Made by a program: the position numbers and the translations under genes. The notes below the pieces were generated by a model that did not search any database, was not told the DNA's origin, and worked only from the letters and a program-made list of their open reading frames with translations. This document shows, piece by piece, positions 42,858 through 55,378 of a DNA stretch of 64,000 nucleotides (position 1 is the stretch's first letter; every line of letters starts with the position of its first letter). This stretch comes from Galerina marginata. Lineage: Eukaryota; Basidiomycota; Agaricomycetes; Agaricales; Galerinaceae. The DNA lies in the NCBI GenBank assembly GCA_023014335.1, contig JAECYW010000010.1:1674001-1738000 (forward strand), in the 5' to 3' direction.

Positions 42858-43817
42858 CTACTCTTTCGCCCAAACCTTCTTATTGGCCTCGAAATTGTCG
42901 CGCAAATCCACCTTTCCAACAACCGCCTTTGGGCTCGTGAAAATGGCCTCTTCTGAGCCGTTAGCGACTCCAACCAAGAACCCCGCCAGCATCTTCGAGT
43001 AGTCCTCCGGTATTCCCAAACCAGTAAATGCTTCAATAGTCTGTTCTTCAGAGACGCGTTCGTGTGTGACCTTCCGGCCGATGACCTCACTCAGGATAGC
43101 CGCAGCCTGTGGGAGTGCGTGTCATTAGTATGGCTTCTCAATTTACATGGCTTAGTAAAAACCAACCTCATCGTGTGTATACAGCATGGGCCCGACGATG
43201 TAGTAGTCCGTATTGGGGCTTTCCTTCGCGACAAATGCGTCGAAGGCCGCTTTGGCGATATCCTCTACTCCAACGAATGGGACACGTCCATCTTTGGCTG
43301 GGGTGAAAATCTTGTCGTATCCTAGGATGCCTGGAAGGAACGAATACGAGAAATTTTCTGAAGAAAAAGAATCAGATCGGTAGTTCACGGCCAATGGAAC
43401 ACCTCGAAAAGCCGAACCTATGAACCAAGTCGGACGAAGAACGACATAATCCACTCCAATGTCCACGAGGTATTCAAAGACCTTTCCGTGGCAAGGGTCT
43501 CCCTTCTCCTGCGGGCTTGCGCTGCAAAATACCACGCGCTTGACGCCTTTCGATAGAGCGAGGTCGATAAAAGGCTTCACCACGGGTAACACATCGACAA
43601 CGGCCGGTACAATAAGATACAGCTTATCGATATTTGAGTCGACCTTGAACGGGTTTTCGAACGTGTTCTGGTCGAACCAGTCGAACTTGACGGCCTTGAA
43701 AGGTGCGGGAGCAACTCCAGAGCGAGTGGCAATGAGCACGTCGTGCTTCGCGTCGTGCAAGAGTTGGGCCAGTTTACCGCCGGTCTTGCCTGTTCCGCCT
43801 GTGATGAGGGTAGTCAT
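42858..43817 (-). CDS. EasG/NmrA-like NAD(P)-binding reductase, copy 3
   Basis: Starts MTTLITGGTGKTGG at 43817, with the same motifs as copy 2: FDWFDQNTFENPF, KLYLIVPAVVDV, VKRVVFCSASPQEKGDP, YVVLRPTWFI. In this copy the first intron (GTTCGG...TTCTTCAG) has no stop and a length divisible by three, so an unspliced reading also stays open. Splicing is preferred because it gives WFI-ENFSYSFLPG, which matches the sisters, whereas read-through inserts about 20 unrelated residues. GRVPFVGVEDIAKAAFDAFV, YYIVGPMLYTHDE and the ILSEVIGRK-type last exon follow. NAD(P)-dependent reductase of unknown substrate. Confidence 0.82.
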
Positions 43818-43986
43818 TGCGTGCTTGAGCTGCTGGGTTGAGTTGAGATGAATTTAGTAGGATGTTGATGGAGAAATATCTTCAACAGGACGCACCGTTT
43901 TATAGACCTCAGCGCAACATTATAGCAACAAAAGTACAGGATCAATTGATTGGGAAGCGTTACCATACGGGGAACAGTACCCTCGA

Positions 43987-44111
43987 CGCGAACTGCCGCG
44001 CAGTGATGCGGGTGTGCGAGAGCGGTTTTTCCGCCCAACTGAGCCAATAAATCGATTGAACATTGCTTGGACGCTTGCGCGTCGGTACGCGTCACTGCAC
44101 GGCAGTACGCG
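43987..44111. repeat. GC-rich inverted repeat upstream of reductase copy 3
   Basis: Arms 43987-44011 and 44087-44111 are reverse complements at about 21 of 25 positions. Homologous to 41400-41535, with gcttggacgcttgcgcg conserved next to the right arm. Confidence 0.55.
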
Positions 44112-44348
44112 TATATCACTTTGCACCTTGGCATGGTTCTTGATCGCTTGCAACTTCCCACTGCCGGCAAAATCTATATCGTCGAATTCGCTGCCCGCAA
44201 TGACGTCCTCCAATTTCGAACATTGGTAACAAATTTAGCCTTGGACGATTGATGGCTGTGAAACTGTCGAAAGGCAACAAATGGTGTTAATTGGGCTCAG
44301 AACTGCTATTTGCAAGATATAACACCGTTATTATTTAGTGCTCAGGTA

Positions 44349-45307
44349 CTACTTTTTGACCCAAATATTCTTATTAGCTTCAAAATAGTCACGCAGGCCT
44401 ACCTTGCCAATGATTGCCTTCGGACTCGTAAAAAGAAGCTCCTCTTCACCGTCAGCGAGTTTGGCCAAAAAAGTCGTCAACATCGTCGCGTAGTCCTTGT
44501 CTATCCCAAGAGCGGTGAATCGAGCGATTGATTCTTCTGACGACACCCGTTCGTGTGTGATCTTCCGACCAATTACCTCGCTTAGGAGGGCAGCTATCTG
44601 CAACAGCCGAAGAGGATCATTACCCCAAGTTGCTATTTAAAATAAATGTTGAAACATACCTCGTCGTGATTATACAACTTGGGCCCAAGAACATAGTAGT
44701 CGGTGTTGGCACTTTCTTTTGCTACAAGGGCATTGAAGGCAGCTTTGGCAATGTCATCGACAGAAACATATGGGACGCGTCCATCTCCCGCCACTGTCCA
44801 GATCGTGTCGTTTTGTAGTATGCTAGGAGCGTAAGCAGTCCCGAAGTTCTCTAGAAAGAAAGTTAAAAACAGTCAGTACATTGATTTCGCACAAACGAGA
44901 ATGTCAAACACCTAACCTATGAACCAACTTGGACGAAGGATAACATAGTCGACGCCGACGTCAACAATATATTCATGGATCTTGCCATAGCTATACATCC
45001 CCTTTTCCATTGCTGTCGCACTGCAGAATACGATGCGCTTTACGCCTTTCGCCACAGCGAGGTCGATAAATGGCTTCACAAGTTCGAAAGGCACTGTCGC
45101 GACAAGGTATACCTTGTCAATATTCGGATCTGCCTTGAAAGGGTTCTCGAACGTCTTCTCGTCGGTCCAGTCGAACTTGACGGCCTTGAAAGGCCCAGGA
45201 GCGACCCCAGAGCGAGAGGCGATGAGCACTGGGTGTTGTGCGGCCTGAAGAAGCTGGGCAAGTTTACCTCCCGTCTTCCCCGTTCCGCCGGTAATAAGGA
45301 TGGTCAT
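44349..45307 (-). CDS. EasG/NmrA-like NAD(P)-binding reductase, copy 4
   Basis: Most diverged of the four. Exon 1 runs from MTILITGGTGKTGGKLAQLL at 45307 to YVILRPSWFI near 44917. The middle exon includes GRVPYVSVDDIAKAAFNALV and YYVLGPKLYNHDE, and the last exon IAALLSEVIGRKITHERV to NIWVKK at 44349. FDWTDEKTFENPF and IASRSGVAPGPFKAVK are conserved. It lacks the KGGPG motif (KGMYSYG instead) and has a shorter KVYLVATVPFELVKPFIDL strand. It may therefore bind a different substrate. The GC-rich inverted repeat of copies 2 and 3 is absent from its promoter. Role beyond NAD(P)-dependent reduction is not predictable. Confidence 0.8.
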
Positions 45308-46014
45308 TTCCAGGGAATTAAAATGCTGAGGCAGGTGTGTTAGAGCAACAAAAAAATTATGCTAGAAAACTAAGACACGAACTCACTTCATATTGGCAAC
45401 ATGTTTCACCAAGTTGTAAGTAAAAGTCATCGTTGGTCATTGGCTAACTTGGCTTGACCTCCAAAGTGACAAATCAATTATGACAAATCCAAACCGGCGA
45501 CTTTGGTCGTTGGATACATACTTCCACAAGTACGCCCTTCATTATGCTTTGCACGACTGCGACGACACGCGTACACCTCAGTCCTACCGTGGTCTTTCGT
45601 CGTTTCTTTACTGCGGCGCATCTTTCATCTTTGGTTGTCATTGTAGCGACTTTCTACCTTGCACTTGCCATCGTATCCGCCATATCATCCATAATATCTG
45701 TTGATATCTGGGGTTCTCTACCGACGACAACTAGAGGACGCTCATCACTGCGTTTATGACCCATAGCACCACAACGACGTTACGAAGGACTTCCACTGTC
45801 GCGTCCCGCACCTATCTTCACCCATGCATGGCCCGACGCCAAACGTCAGCTGTCCTCAAGACACAGTCCATTGCCGAGCCGAGTGAAGGGTAACTTGTAT
45901 GTTGTGAGACTACTTGAGGTATTAAGGCATCATCTGAAGAATTGGCCAAAATGCCGGAATCAGACCATGTTATTAACTTACTGGAAACTGAACAGGATTT
46001 GCGAAGTAACTCAC

Positions 46015-47832
46015 CCAATCCTCGATATCAGAGTAGTTCCATGATCGCCCATCTTCTGAAAGTGCAAACGACGGAGCGGTTGGTCCAGGAACTCTAGATG
46101 GGTCTTTTGATCGATATTTGAGATCGAGCTTTGGGGGTTCAAATCGCATCCCAGTGACCTCTCGGAAATGTTCAACTGCTTGAGCCACATCTATTTTCTT
46201 CGTTCTGTCAAACCTTATGCGGATACACTTCAAGCTAGAGACGGCGCCCTGAGATAGAGAGCTCATCCGGCTGGTAATAAACTGAAGAACCTGCTCGTCT
46301 GTTAAGTTGGTTCCATGACGGGATTCAAACACCTCTAGGTGTGGCAGAAGAATTTCAGAATCGTCGTGAGGCCCGCCAAAAGGGTTTGTCTTCAAATGGC
46401 CGTCGTATTCAACTATAAGGAGCCCCAAACATGCTGGGTCTTGATCCGATGGAAAAGATTGCTGCCCACGTATGGACCCCAATGGGCCTTCGGGCCCACA
46501 TCCGTCCACTAGATGGGTAAGCGAAGGGCTTACAGTGGCAAGCACCCTTCGCAAAACCAATAACGGCATCACTGTTAAATCCACAGTCAGTTTTTTGAGT
46601 TGCACCGACTTCCGTAGAAAAGAAAGGTATGGCGGGTCTGTGGTGTACATGGTTTTCATCCTCTGCTGTTGTTCGAACCAGGTCAAATTAGGAGCGTCGA
46701 TGGCAGCATAAAATCCTGCCACCCTGTTCGGATCCACAAAGTGTTCAACGATAGACAAGGCCCGAAGATTTGGAAGAGATAATATCCCTGGAGTTTGTAG
46801 ATCGTCCGTCCTGTTTGCGAGGTCGCTGATATTATTGACAACGAATAGCTTGCAATAAGTAAGGTTGCCACAAATTTTGAGTAAATCAAGGCTGTTCATA
46901 ATTGTTACCGGGGCATGACAGCAAAGGGATGTGAGCCGAATGGCCAACTGATCAAGTGGCAGCCTTAACTTCCAGATAGGCCAATTTCCTGATATCGAGA
47001 CCCTTTTCAAATTCGGTGCACTGAGAAGGGCAATTTGGTCGTGCTTTTTGTCCACTACTATGTATTCATGGAATGCCAACCTCAAACTTGTAAGCATAGT
47101 TAGTGGCAGGGATTCAGAAAGAAGCTGGGCCTCAAATATTTGATGGATGCGCCTTGGCATATCCAGTTCTATGTTCTGCCATCTTTGCTGGTGAGAAGCG
47201 ATGACCTTGAATAGGTCAATGGTGAGATCATTGTCTCCAGCCTGTGTGTCTTCGGGAAGATTCCAGCTGTTCGGCGAATAATGGATCGACACCGACAAAG
47301 GGCAGTTGCCAGAGCGGGCAAGCCAATCTTTTACAATGTCGCAGCGTTGCCGCAAAATACGTGCCGTGTGAACCATCTTCTCTTTGATGTGGTCTTCGTT
47401 CCCAGCTGGAAGGTTGTCGAAGGTGTGGTAGTCTCCCGAAAACGTAATGTGTATCTGAGCCCATAAGCGGGGAGATGAGAGTGCAATCGATCGCCAGCTG
47501 CTGGAAACATGAGTGAGAAGAATCGGAGCTTCGGCAGAGCTCAAGATGGGATTGCGCTGCACGGTCAGGCAGCGATAGAAAATTTCGTGGATGATGTCAG
47601 AAGGAAGGCGCCTGAAGGGTGACAGGATAGTAGTATATCCCTTTCTTGAACTTTGAATCGCATCGCGCTTCGTCTTGAGAGCCTGTAAGCGAGCTCCAAG
47701 TAGAGCAATCTCCGCGTCTATTGCCTCCAATTCTTGAGAAGAGGGAAGGAGGAGGATTTTGACTTCTTGAATTACGTCTTCAGATGGTGAGTGATTGTTC
47801 TCTAGCAGTTCAGCAAGATGAGGAGGTTCCAT
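46015..47832 (-). CDS. F-box/leucine-rich-type protein, copy 3
   Basis: Main exon of 606 codons from the ATG at 47832 (MEPPHLAELLENNHSPSEDV). Order: coiled coil (SQELEAIDAEIALLGARLQA), F-box (ILSPFRRLPSDIIHEIFYRC, APILLTHVSSSWRSIALSSP), leucine-rich repeats, and the family tail SFALSEDGRSWNYSDIEDW. A GTGAGT donor follows directly at 46014. The last exon is uncertain: the acceptor at 45934 would add three codons and a stop, while unspliced reading adds 13 residues to 45973. Probable SCF adaptor. First of three tandem F-box genes in this orientation. Confidence 0.83.
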
Positions 47833-48212
47833 TCGATGTTACACCAAGTGCTCCAGATTGTCCTGAACAGAGGCCAAGTCAGCTAATGAATGGTTAGCAA
47901 ACTTCGAGACCACCCAGTGCCACTGGATGTGGTGCGCGAAATACCTTTGGTGTTATTCAGCTACCGACAGTCAGTGACAATGTGGGACTCGGAGGACAGG
48001 AGCAGAGTAAAGTAAATGATGCTGTGCCAAATCAACTGCTGTGCAGACCAGCGCCGGTCTGGCATACGTGTCACTGATAAGATGGGACTCAAACTGCGGT
48101 GAGAACATCTACAAGAGGTCAATGTCGATCTTAAAGCATGTCATTCGTCAAGAGAAAATTATATCGAGGAATACAACGAGAACTTGGAAGCTTTGAGAAA
48201 AATGTTTCCAAT

Positions 48213-50100
48213 TCAGTCCTCCGGCAACGTCTAGAATAAAAAGTTGCAGAAGATGAATTTGAGCAGAGAGTATTGACGAATAAGTTAAACTTACGGATTG
48301 CTCGATCTCAAGATGGTGCCAGGTCTTGTCATCTTGGAGCGACACACCGCACGACGGGGAAAGTTTGTCAACACGGCGCCTCCTTGAATCTACCGGCAAA
48401 TAAGTTATGTCCAGATGGACCTCACCGCTGTCCATTTTCATGGACTCCTGATATCGTGTTACTGCTTCAGCAATATCTGTTTGCTTCGTCCTACTAATCG
48501 CCAGCCGAACGCGCTTGAGCTTTGCAATCCCCGTTGGGGAAGCCGGGTCCATTCGGTTAATAATGAATTGAAGGACCGTTTCATCTGAGATGTCACTTCC
48601 TACAGCTGATTCGAATATTTCCAAGTGAGGCATGAGCACATCTTGAGGATGCACAGGTGGATCTTCAGACGGTGGTGGAATAACTAGTAGACGAAAGCCG
48701 GATGTCCCTATCACTGTGGGGCGAAAATTTCGAGGCGGGGACAAAGGCCATATCTTTCTTGATGGGCCTGATGGTTCAGGACCGAATACCAGATGTGTAA
48801 CACTGCGACCCACGGCTTCGAGGGCTTTGCGTATGAATTGATCCGGCAGTGCCGCGAGGTCCAATGTCAGCTTCTTGAGCTCTTTGGCGCTTTCGAGAAG
48901 GGGAAGAATAGGGAACGTATCTATCGTGTCCTTGGCATCGCCCGAGAACTGGTAGTTTAGCCATTTCATATGAGGAGCGCGGATGGCAGAGTAAAAACGT
49001 AACATGAATTGGAAATTCGTCGCAGGTTCATCTTCATCGAAGATTTGGAGTGATCTGAGATGCGGAAGGTTAACCACTCCAGTCAACCAATTGTCCGGGT
49101 TGTGGGCTCCATCCATAACGATTAATTGGCAGTGGACCAGGTTACCACAATTCTTGAGGAGGGGAAAGGCGTCGGCAATCGTTAATACGGCGTCGACGCT
49201 CAGTGAAACAAGCCGCTGTAGCGTGGAAAGAGGGAGGAAATTCGAATTCCAGCGGTCGGTATATATTGCCACAGTTTCCAGGTTGGGGGAATTTAGTAAC
49301 GTGATGGGGGAAGACGTTTGAGATTCTGCGGCTGCATGCAAATATAAGCCAGTTTTGAGAGTTCTAAGCATCCGAAGGCCATCTTCTGGGATCAAGACCT
49401 CGAACTTCGCGCGGTAAATATTCTCGTGCATTATCAATTGGAGTGACTGCAGGCGATCCTTAAAATGAAAGATAATCCTGAAAAGCTGGGTTGTAAGATC
49501 CCCTTCTCCATGACTCGTCAAGGCAGTGAGGTCCCTAAACCTTCTTGAATCCAGGTAATGGATAGATATATCTAAAGGACATGTCCCCGACCGCATTAGC
49601 CACTCTTCGACAACGTTGCAGCGCAGCTGGAGCACTTTTGTTGCTTTAAGCTTCAACTCTTCTGCATCACCAGTATGATACTCATCCCTGACACCATCGA
49701 GATAGTCATCGGAGAATGGAATATGCAATCGTGCCCATAGACGGGGAGAAGAGAGGGCGACCGATCGCCATAAGCTGCAGACACGGGTGAGCACCATGGG
49801 AGCCTCCAAAGCGCTCAAAGTCGGGTTTCGATACGTGGGAAGGCAGTGTAGGAAAATTTCGCGAAGGAGGTCGGTTGGCAAACGGCGAAGAGAGATGAGA
49901 GCCGAGAGGTCGCTGATTGACTGCTGGATTGTTTCACATTTTGGAGTGAGCTCTTTGAGACGATTCTGGAGGGTTTGGATCTCTCTTTGTGCCAGCTCAA
50001 GCTCTCTCCGACGGGTAACGATCAACTCCTGAACCATTTTGGCTATTCCATCGGATGGTTGTTCATTGTTGGCGAACAGTCGGAAGATCTGGGGGTCCAT
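48213..50100 (-). CDS. F-box/leucine-rich-type protein, copy 4
   Basis: Exon 1 is 48295-50100 and exon 2 is 18 bases, 48213-48230, joined by GTAAGT...TTCTAG; 607 residues. The start MDPQIFRLFANNEQPSDGI fits the family; upstream in-frame codons lack an ATG near 50148. Order: coiled coil (RRRELELAQREIQTLQNRLKE), F-box (LISLRRLPTDLLREIFLHC, APMVLTRVCSLWRSVALSSP), leucine-rich repeats. The tail is SPSCGVSLQDDKTWHHLEIE then QS, with TLPED from the tiny last exon, matching AVQED of copy 2. The unspliced alternative adds a long tail without homology. Predicted ubiquitin-ligase adaptor; substrate unknown. Confidence 0.85.
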
Positions 50101-50709
50101 CGCGGGATTATGGGAGGGCTCCAGACGCCGTAGAGGGTAAGATGTCAAAAGGGGATGACAAAGGCGCCAAATTTGAAGTCAGCACTATTCACGTGACTTA
50201 CAAGGTTGCACCAATTGACGCGACGCGTTTTATCATTTTATCCAGAGAAGTTTATTGTACTGACGCGGTCCTCGTACGGCAAAAGCTAGTTTTGCCGAAA
50301 ACTAACACGGTACTTTTATACAGGTGGCTATCTACATATATACTAAGTAAGTAAAGTGATGTCCCGAAATCCTAACCCCGTTATCACATACGATGCACCA
50401 TCAGCCGGTTGACCATAAGCTCGGGGGTTCAAGCTTTTGTATAACTGTTGATCATAGGTGGCCTATCGTTCTGCGAGCAGCTGTAAGGTCTGGAGTTGAG
50501 GTCAGCGTAGGAAATGATCAGACGACAAGAAAAAACTTGGAAAGCTGAAGGGCTGGCAGAAAGATGCGACTCAGTGAATCTGACTGACTGATTTTGTTGA
50601 ACCTCCATCCAGTTAAAATGCCTCGAATGCCCCGAATGAAATACTATCATCTGGCCATGGTTTCCCCATGGTTTCCCCTCATTTTTTCTCAAAAAACCCG
50701 GCAGTATAC

Positions 50710-52618
50710 TTACTGCACAAAGAGGTCATCACGTAAACAACAGAAAGGTAAAGGCACAACGACAACTTACCTCCACAATGTCCGGATACACCCAAGTCCG
50801 TCCATCCTCCGTTAGCGGATATGATGTGGAAAGTGGGTTGGGATAGTCATTAGCAGGTTCCGATAGGTAATCGAGCTCCAACTCTGTCCCACTGCCACTC
50901 CCTTTCGCATCCAAAAACCGTGCAACCTCACCTACAACATCAATCCTTTTGACCCTGTTGAATGCGATGCGTACTTGCTTCAAAAATGCAATCCCATGCG
51001 GAGACTTATCGTCCAGCCGACTGGTGATGAACCGTACGAGTTGTTCGTCCGAGATGTTAAAGCTGTGGTGTGCGGATATTTCAAGAACTTCCAGGTTTCG
51101 TAGAAGAGGCTCTTTCTTGAAACCGGCTTCGGAGGTGCTTGCAGAATCGTCATCGCCAATTGTCAAAAGTCCAAGGAATGTTTCTAGCTCGGCATCGGAT
51201 CCATAGCTGCTATGAAAGTCCGGGCCATCGTGGGATAGGACTCGCAGAGACCCAATGGGTTCCTGCCCAATGACCAAGTGAGTAAGAAGGGTGCATAGTC
51301 GCAGGACCTTGCGCATGTTCGCGAGCGATAGGCTGCTTGGGATTAATGTCAGCTTCTTTAGCTGGTTCGGCTTTTCAAGGAGATTTAGGATGGGTGGCAC
51401 AAAATCCGGATTGGTGAGCTCTGGTATATTCATACCTTGAAGGTGATTTTGATAGTCGAGCCACGTCAGAGATGGCAAATCAAGATTGTTATAAAATCTT
51501 GCCATGACCGTTGTGTTCAGTACGTCCTCAAGAATGCAAAACGATCGGAGGTGGGGGAGGTGGATTAATCCTTCGATTAAGGTAGGGCCTGTTCCTTCGA
51601 CATCGGCAACTGTCAACTTGACATGCTCAAGCATGTGGCAGAGCTTGAGAAGACCATAAACGACCTCCATCCTGAGCCCAAGATGACAACAAAGATATGT
51701 GAGTTTCTGGGACCAAGTATTGAGCAGCGGGAAACCGTTCAGTCCCCAAATCCTGGTGGATCCGCTTATCGAAACTCTTTCCAGGTTGGGCGCCTTGAGA
51801 AAAACAATCGGGTCGGACGCCTCGTGAGGCGACTCGGGAATCAGCTCGTGAAAACTCCCCTTGAACAGAGAAAGCATGGCCAACGCATCTACAGGGACCA
51901 TGGCTTCGAACTTCCGGTAAATCTCCAACGGAATGGACAGTTCTATTTCCCTCCACCGTTCTTTGAAAAGAAGGAGTGTTCTGAACAACTCAAGCGTGAT
52001 GTGTCCCAGCGCGTCCAACTCGGAACGAACCCACATACCACTCGTGTAGTAGAGGGATATCGACAACGGACACGCGCCGGAACGTCCGAGCCACTCCTTC
52101 ACGACTTCGCAGCGCAGCTGCAGTGTTTTCTCGGCCTGGGCGCGGAGCGTCTCGCTTGAAACCACACTTGAGTTAGAGAAGACAGGCCGTAACATGGCGT
52201 GGGGCTCGCGGACGCGATAGTAGTCGCAGAAAGTGATGTGCAGCCGGGCCCACAAGCGCGGTGACGCCAGCGCGAGCGAGCGCCATGAGCTGCAGACACG
52301 AGTGAGAAGCATCGGGGCGTCCGAGGCTCGCATGATGGGATTGCGTTGAATAGGCAGGCAGAGGTAGAATATCTCGTGCAGGACGTCTGTGGGGAGTCGG
52401 CGGACGGGAGATAGTATGGCATTATATTGGTCGATTGATTTTTGGACCGTGTCGCCTCGTTCTGTGAGGAATTTCAAACGATTTTGGAGCTGGGCTATCT
52501 CGGAGGTTATTTCTGCAAGCTCGTGCAGAGGTGTAAGCAGACGTTTCTTCACTTCGCGTATTATTGCCTCGGATGGTGGGTCATTGTTGGTTGAGAGATC
52601 GGTAAGGTGCGGTTCCAT
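50710..52618 (-). CDS. F-box/leucine-rich-type protein, copy 5
   Basis: Exon 1 50771-52618 (616 codons) begins MEPHLTDLSTNNDPPSEAII. The coiled coil (LHELAEITSEIAQLQNRLKF) is followed by the F-box (ILSPVRRLPTDVLHEIFYLC, APMLLTRVCSSWRSLALASP), leucine-rich repeats and the tail STSYPLTEDGRTWVYPDIVE. A GTAAGT donor follows; the first good acceptor (gtgcag, intron 50713-50770) is followed at once by TAA, so the protein would end in DIVE. Unspliced reading ends at 50729. The closest relative is the broken copy at 60866 (FCDYYRVREP compared with FCDNYRVRDP). Predicted SCF adaptor. Confidence 0.83.
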
Positions 52619-53359
52619 TGGACAAACCCAAAGTTGGGTCTAATCCTATTGGATATCTTGGACCACGTCAGATAGGGAGCTTGAAAGGTGTTGTGAATTG
52701 ATAAACCTTAGAGCCAAGTTACGCTGAACATTCAATAATTTAGGTTCATATCCTTAGAACCTCGAACAGCCAGAGCGAGCCTTACTTTGAGCGTGGGCTT
52801 GCGTTTCGCTATCTCTGTCGGGGTCCCCCAAATTTGGGCAAAATACGGGCGCGGCGTAGGAGGAAATGTTCCAAGCTACTCGAGATAGATGACGAGAATC
52901 AGAACGCAGAGTTACAGTGGGTGCCATACCAGAGTCTGGACACATTTCGGAGTTACAACCGGTCTAATCACCTGACTTACAAGTCGCGCTAATTGACGCG
53001 ACGCGTACCACCTACTAGTACGTGTTTCGCCACAGTCATGTCTTCATTGAGCTTCATTCCGCAGACCGTTGAACAGTTGCCTGATCTATAAATTAGTTAC
53101 AAAAATTCTATTAGCTCCGCAGGCCGTAGTGCTTAAAGCTTTCCCTAAAAAAAAACTCCTCCAAAGCGAGACCATACTCGACAAATACTCGAGCATAGTT
53201 ACTCTAATCCGACACAACTTTGAATACTGCTGTCCGCGTTATTGAGTGACCGCTGGTATTTCAGCCGACCAAAGCATTGTGGAAATGAGGAATGGACTGT
53301 TGATCAATACCTTGAATTCCTTGTATATAAAGTGAAGGAACATAGAGTTAGTATCGGTA
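52619..53359. other. intergenic, no gene seen
   Basis: Upstream flank of F-box copy 5. A cgctaattgacgcgacgcgt word at 52990-53009 resembles caattgacgcgacgcgt near 50213, in the promoter of F-box copy 4, and may be a shared regulatory or repeat sequence. Confidence 0.4.
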
Positions 53360-54540
53360 GAGACGTGCCATAAAAATCAAGACGCGGCTGGTACGCCGAC
53401 TCGACTGGGACTCACGCTTTTGAAGTCGTTTCTGAGCAGCAAGAATTTGATACCTGCCCGAGCCCAGTCCAGTCGATAATGGATTGTTAATGAAACTCCT
53501 TCTCCTTCTCACTCCGTACTCAGACTTCTAGCGGAACCGCTAGAGACCCTCTAGTAGTAGTACGGGGCGTGGCGTGTGGACCTCTAGACTCTAGTTTATT
53601 TAGAGTTACAGTCGCACGAAGTGGAGCGGTCTTGACTAGAAGCATAGGAGATGATCTTGACGACGCAGTCGTTATGCTAACCCAATGGTCAACTTCTATT
53701 ATAGTGCCCGACACCATGCCCGACGAAGAAGTCAAAACACGCTTCAAGTTCACATTGACACTCCAGTGGGACAAAGACGACTCGGAGCAGATCTAGAGTA
53801 GAAAGCGTTAACCAAACTCGATAGTGCAGAGTAAGAACGTCGTAAAGTTTTCGAAACTTGGCAGCCGTTCTGGATCCTCCTGAAAGCTCAGTACTGCAGT
53901 GCAGTCAGACCTTCAGGACTGGGTATTATACTGAGTATGGGTGTTGGTTGGTCCATATACAGTACTGATAGAACAGTGATCCTGTCGACCGCGAGGTGTC
54001 GTAATAATTGACTCAGAGTGGCCCCGCCAACTTGAATCCTGACGAAAGCTATCAGTCTACGACATGCGTTCGCTAAGGCCCTAGTAGCCACGGTTCAGAC
54101 AACGACGACAGATGAGGCAAGCCATTCGGACGTGCAGATCTCACTCCATCTGTAACACCTAAATATTTCTCCACTGCCGGTGTGAGCGTGAATGACAGCG
54201 GTCCAGGACAAGACAGGAGCTCGAGAACCAGTGCCAGTGTCAGTGCCAGTGTCAGCCGTCGGAGGAGACTCGAGTAGGGTTTGTTGATAAACCTTTTAAG
54301 CAGATGTGTGATAGAGGGAGGGGATGAGGATGGGGATGAGGATGAAGATGATGAGTCAACCCCGGTCCGCGCTTGTCAATATTAATGGTGTTGCGGGAGT
54401 GGTTCGCGTACTTGGTAACAGCCGGCGCCTAAGAACAGTGTCAGTCTAAGTGCACGAAAATATTTGCTACGTTTGGTAGGTATCATAGAGGTCAAGTCAA
54501 GTTTTGAGTTTAGAGGCGGAAATTTTCATGTTCAGCGGTG
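53360..54540 (+). repeat. long inverted repeat, left arm
   Basis: About 1.1 kb that matches the reverse complement of about 59135-60190. Matching blocks include gagacgtgccataaaa, cggggcgtggcgtgtgg, ccgcgaggtgtcgt, ggccccgccaacttgaatcc, ccattcggacgtgcagat, aaaccttttaagcagatgtg and cttggtaa.agccggcgcct. Arms differ by many substitutions and gaps. No gene is evident in the arm; short frames are not conserved between arms. Confidence 0.75.
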
Positions 54541-55378
54541 CGATTCCGAAGCTAGTCTCAAAAACGGCGGTAAGCACACCCATCACGCATAACAATGCTG
54601 ATGATCCAGATTCCAGACAGACAGTCCTTGAACTCAAGATCGAACATGCAATAATTCCAAGTGGCGAACGAACGGAAAAAACCAAATAGTTGAATTTAAA
54701 AGCGACGTAAGTATGTAGCGTAAGTAAAGATAAAGATAGATAACCATAACCAGTCGGGGCGGGGTCGGGGCAGGCGGGTCGGAGGGTTAGGCGTAACGAG
54801 GACACTCATCGTGAATGAGGTTGAGAGAGATGGATGGGATGGAGAGGGCGAATAAGTAAATATGCAGGGTATCCAATGTAATTGCAAGAGGAAGAGAAGA
54901 AGAAGAAGAGATCCAATGCGAATCGAACGGAGAGGTAATGATAATGATGAATCCGAATGAATAACGAGAATAGAGACAGTTGAGGTCCGGTGGAATGGCC
55001 CACTGGTCGCGAGGGCGAGGGCGAGGTGGAGGCTGGGGTTGTACACGGTGTTGAGTTTGAGTTTGAGTTTAAGTTGGAGTGTGAGGTATCCTGAGCGAAA
55101 GAGGCGTAGCGTGATGGGAGGGTGAATCCAGAATCCAGATGAGGGGCATAGATATGAGACTGCAGCTGAGAGCGAGAAGAGACGAGGTGGAGATAGAATT
55201 CGAACGAAGCTGAGAATGGAGGAGAGCGGGGGGGAAGGCGGAGATACAGCGGAGGCGGGGTCGAATAAAAGAAAAGAGCGGACGGGGTACGAGCCTGTAT
55301 AGACAGACCTGTACCCCAACGAACAGACGCACTGACGGGCAACGAGACGCAAGACGATGACGCGAATGACGACACCAC

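Noticed and set aside
50420..50440. tRNA-like B box (gggggttcaagct)
   Set aside because: No A box at proper distance and no cloverleaf could be drawn.
54696..55378. Three overlapping minus-strand frames of 190-218 codons, rich in leucine, serine and proline
   Set aside because: They lie just after the stop of the membrane-protein gene in pyrimidine-rich sequence, overlap in different frames and have no domain; best read as 3' flank.
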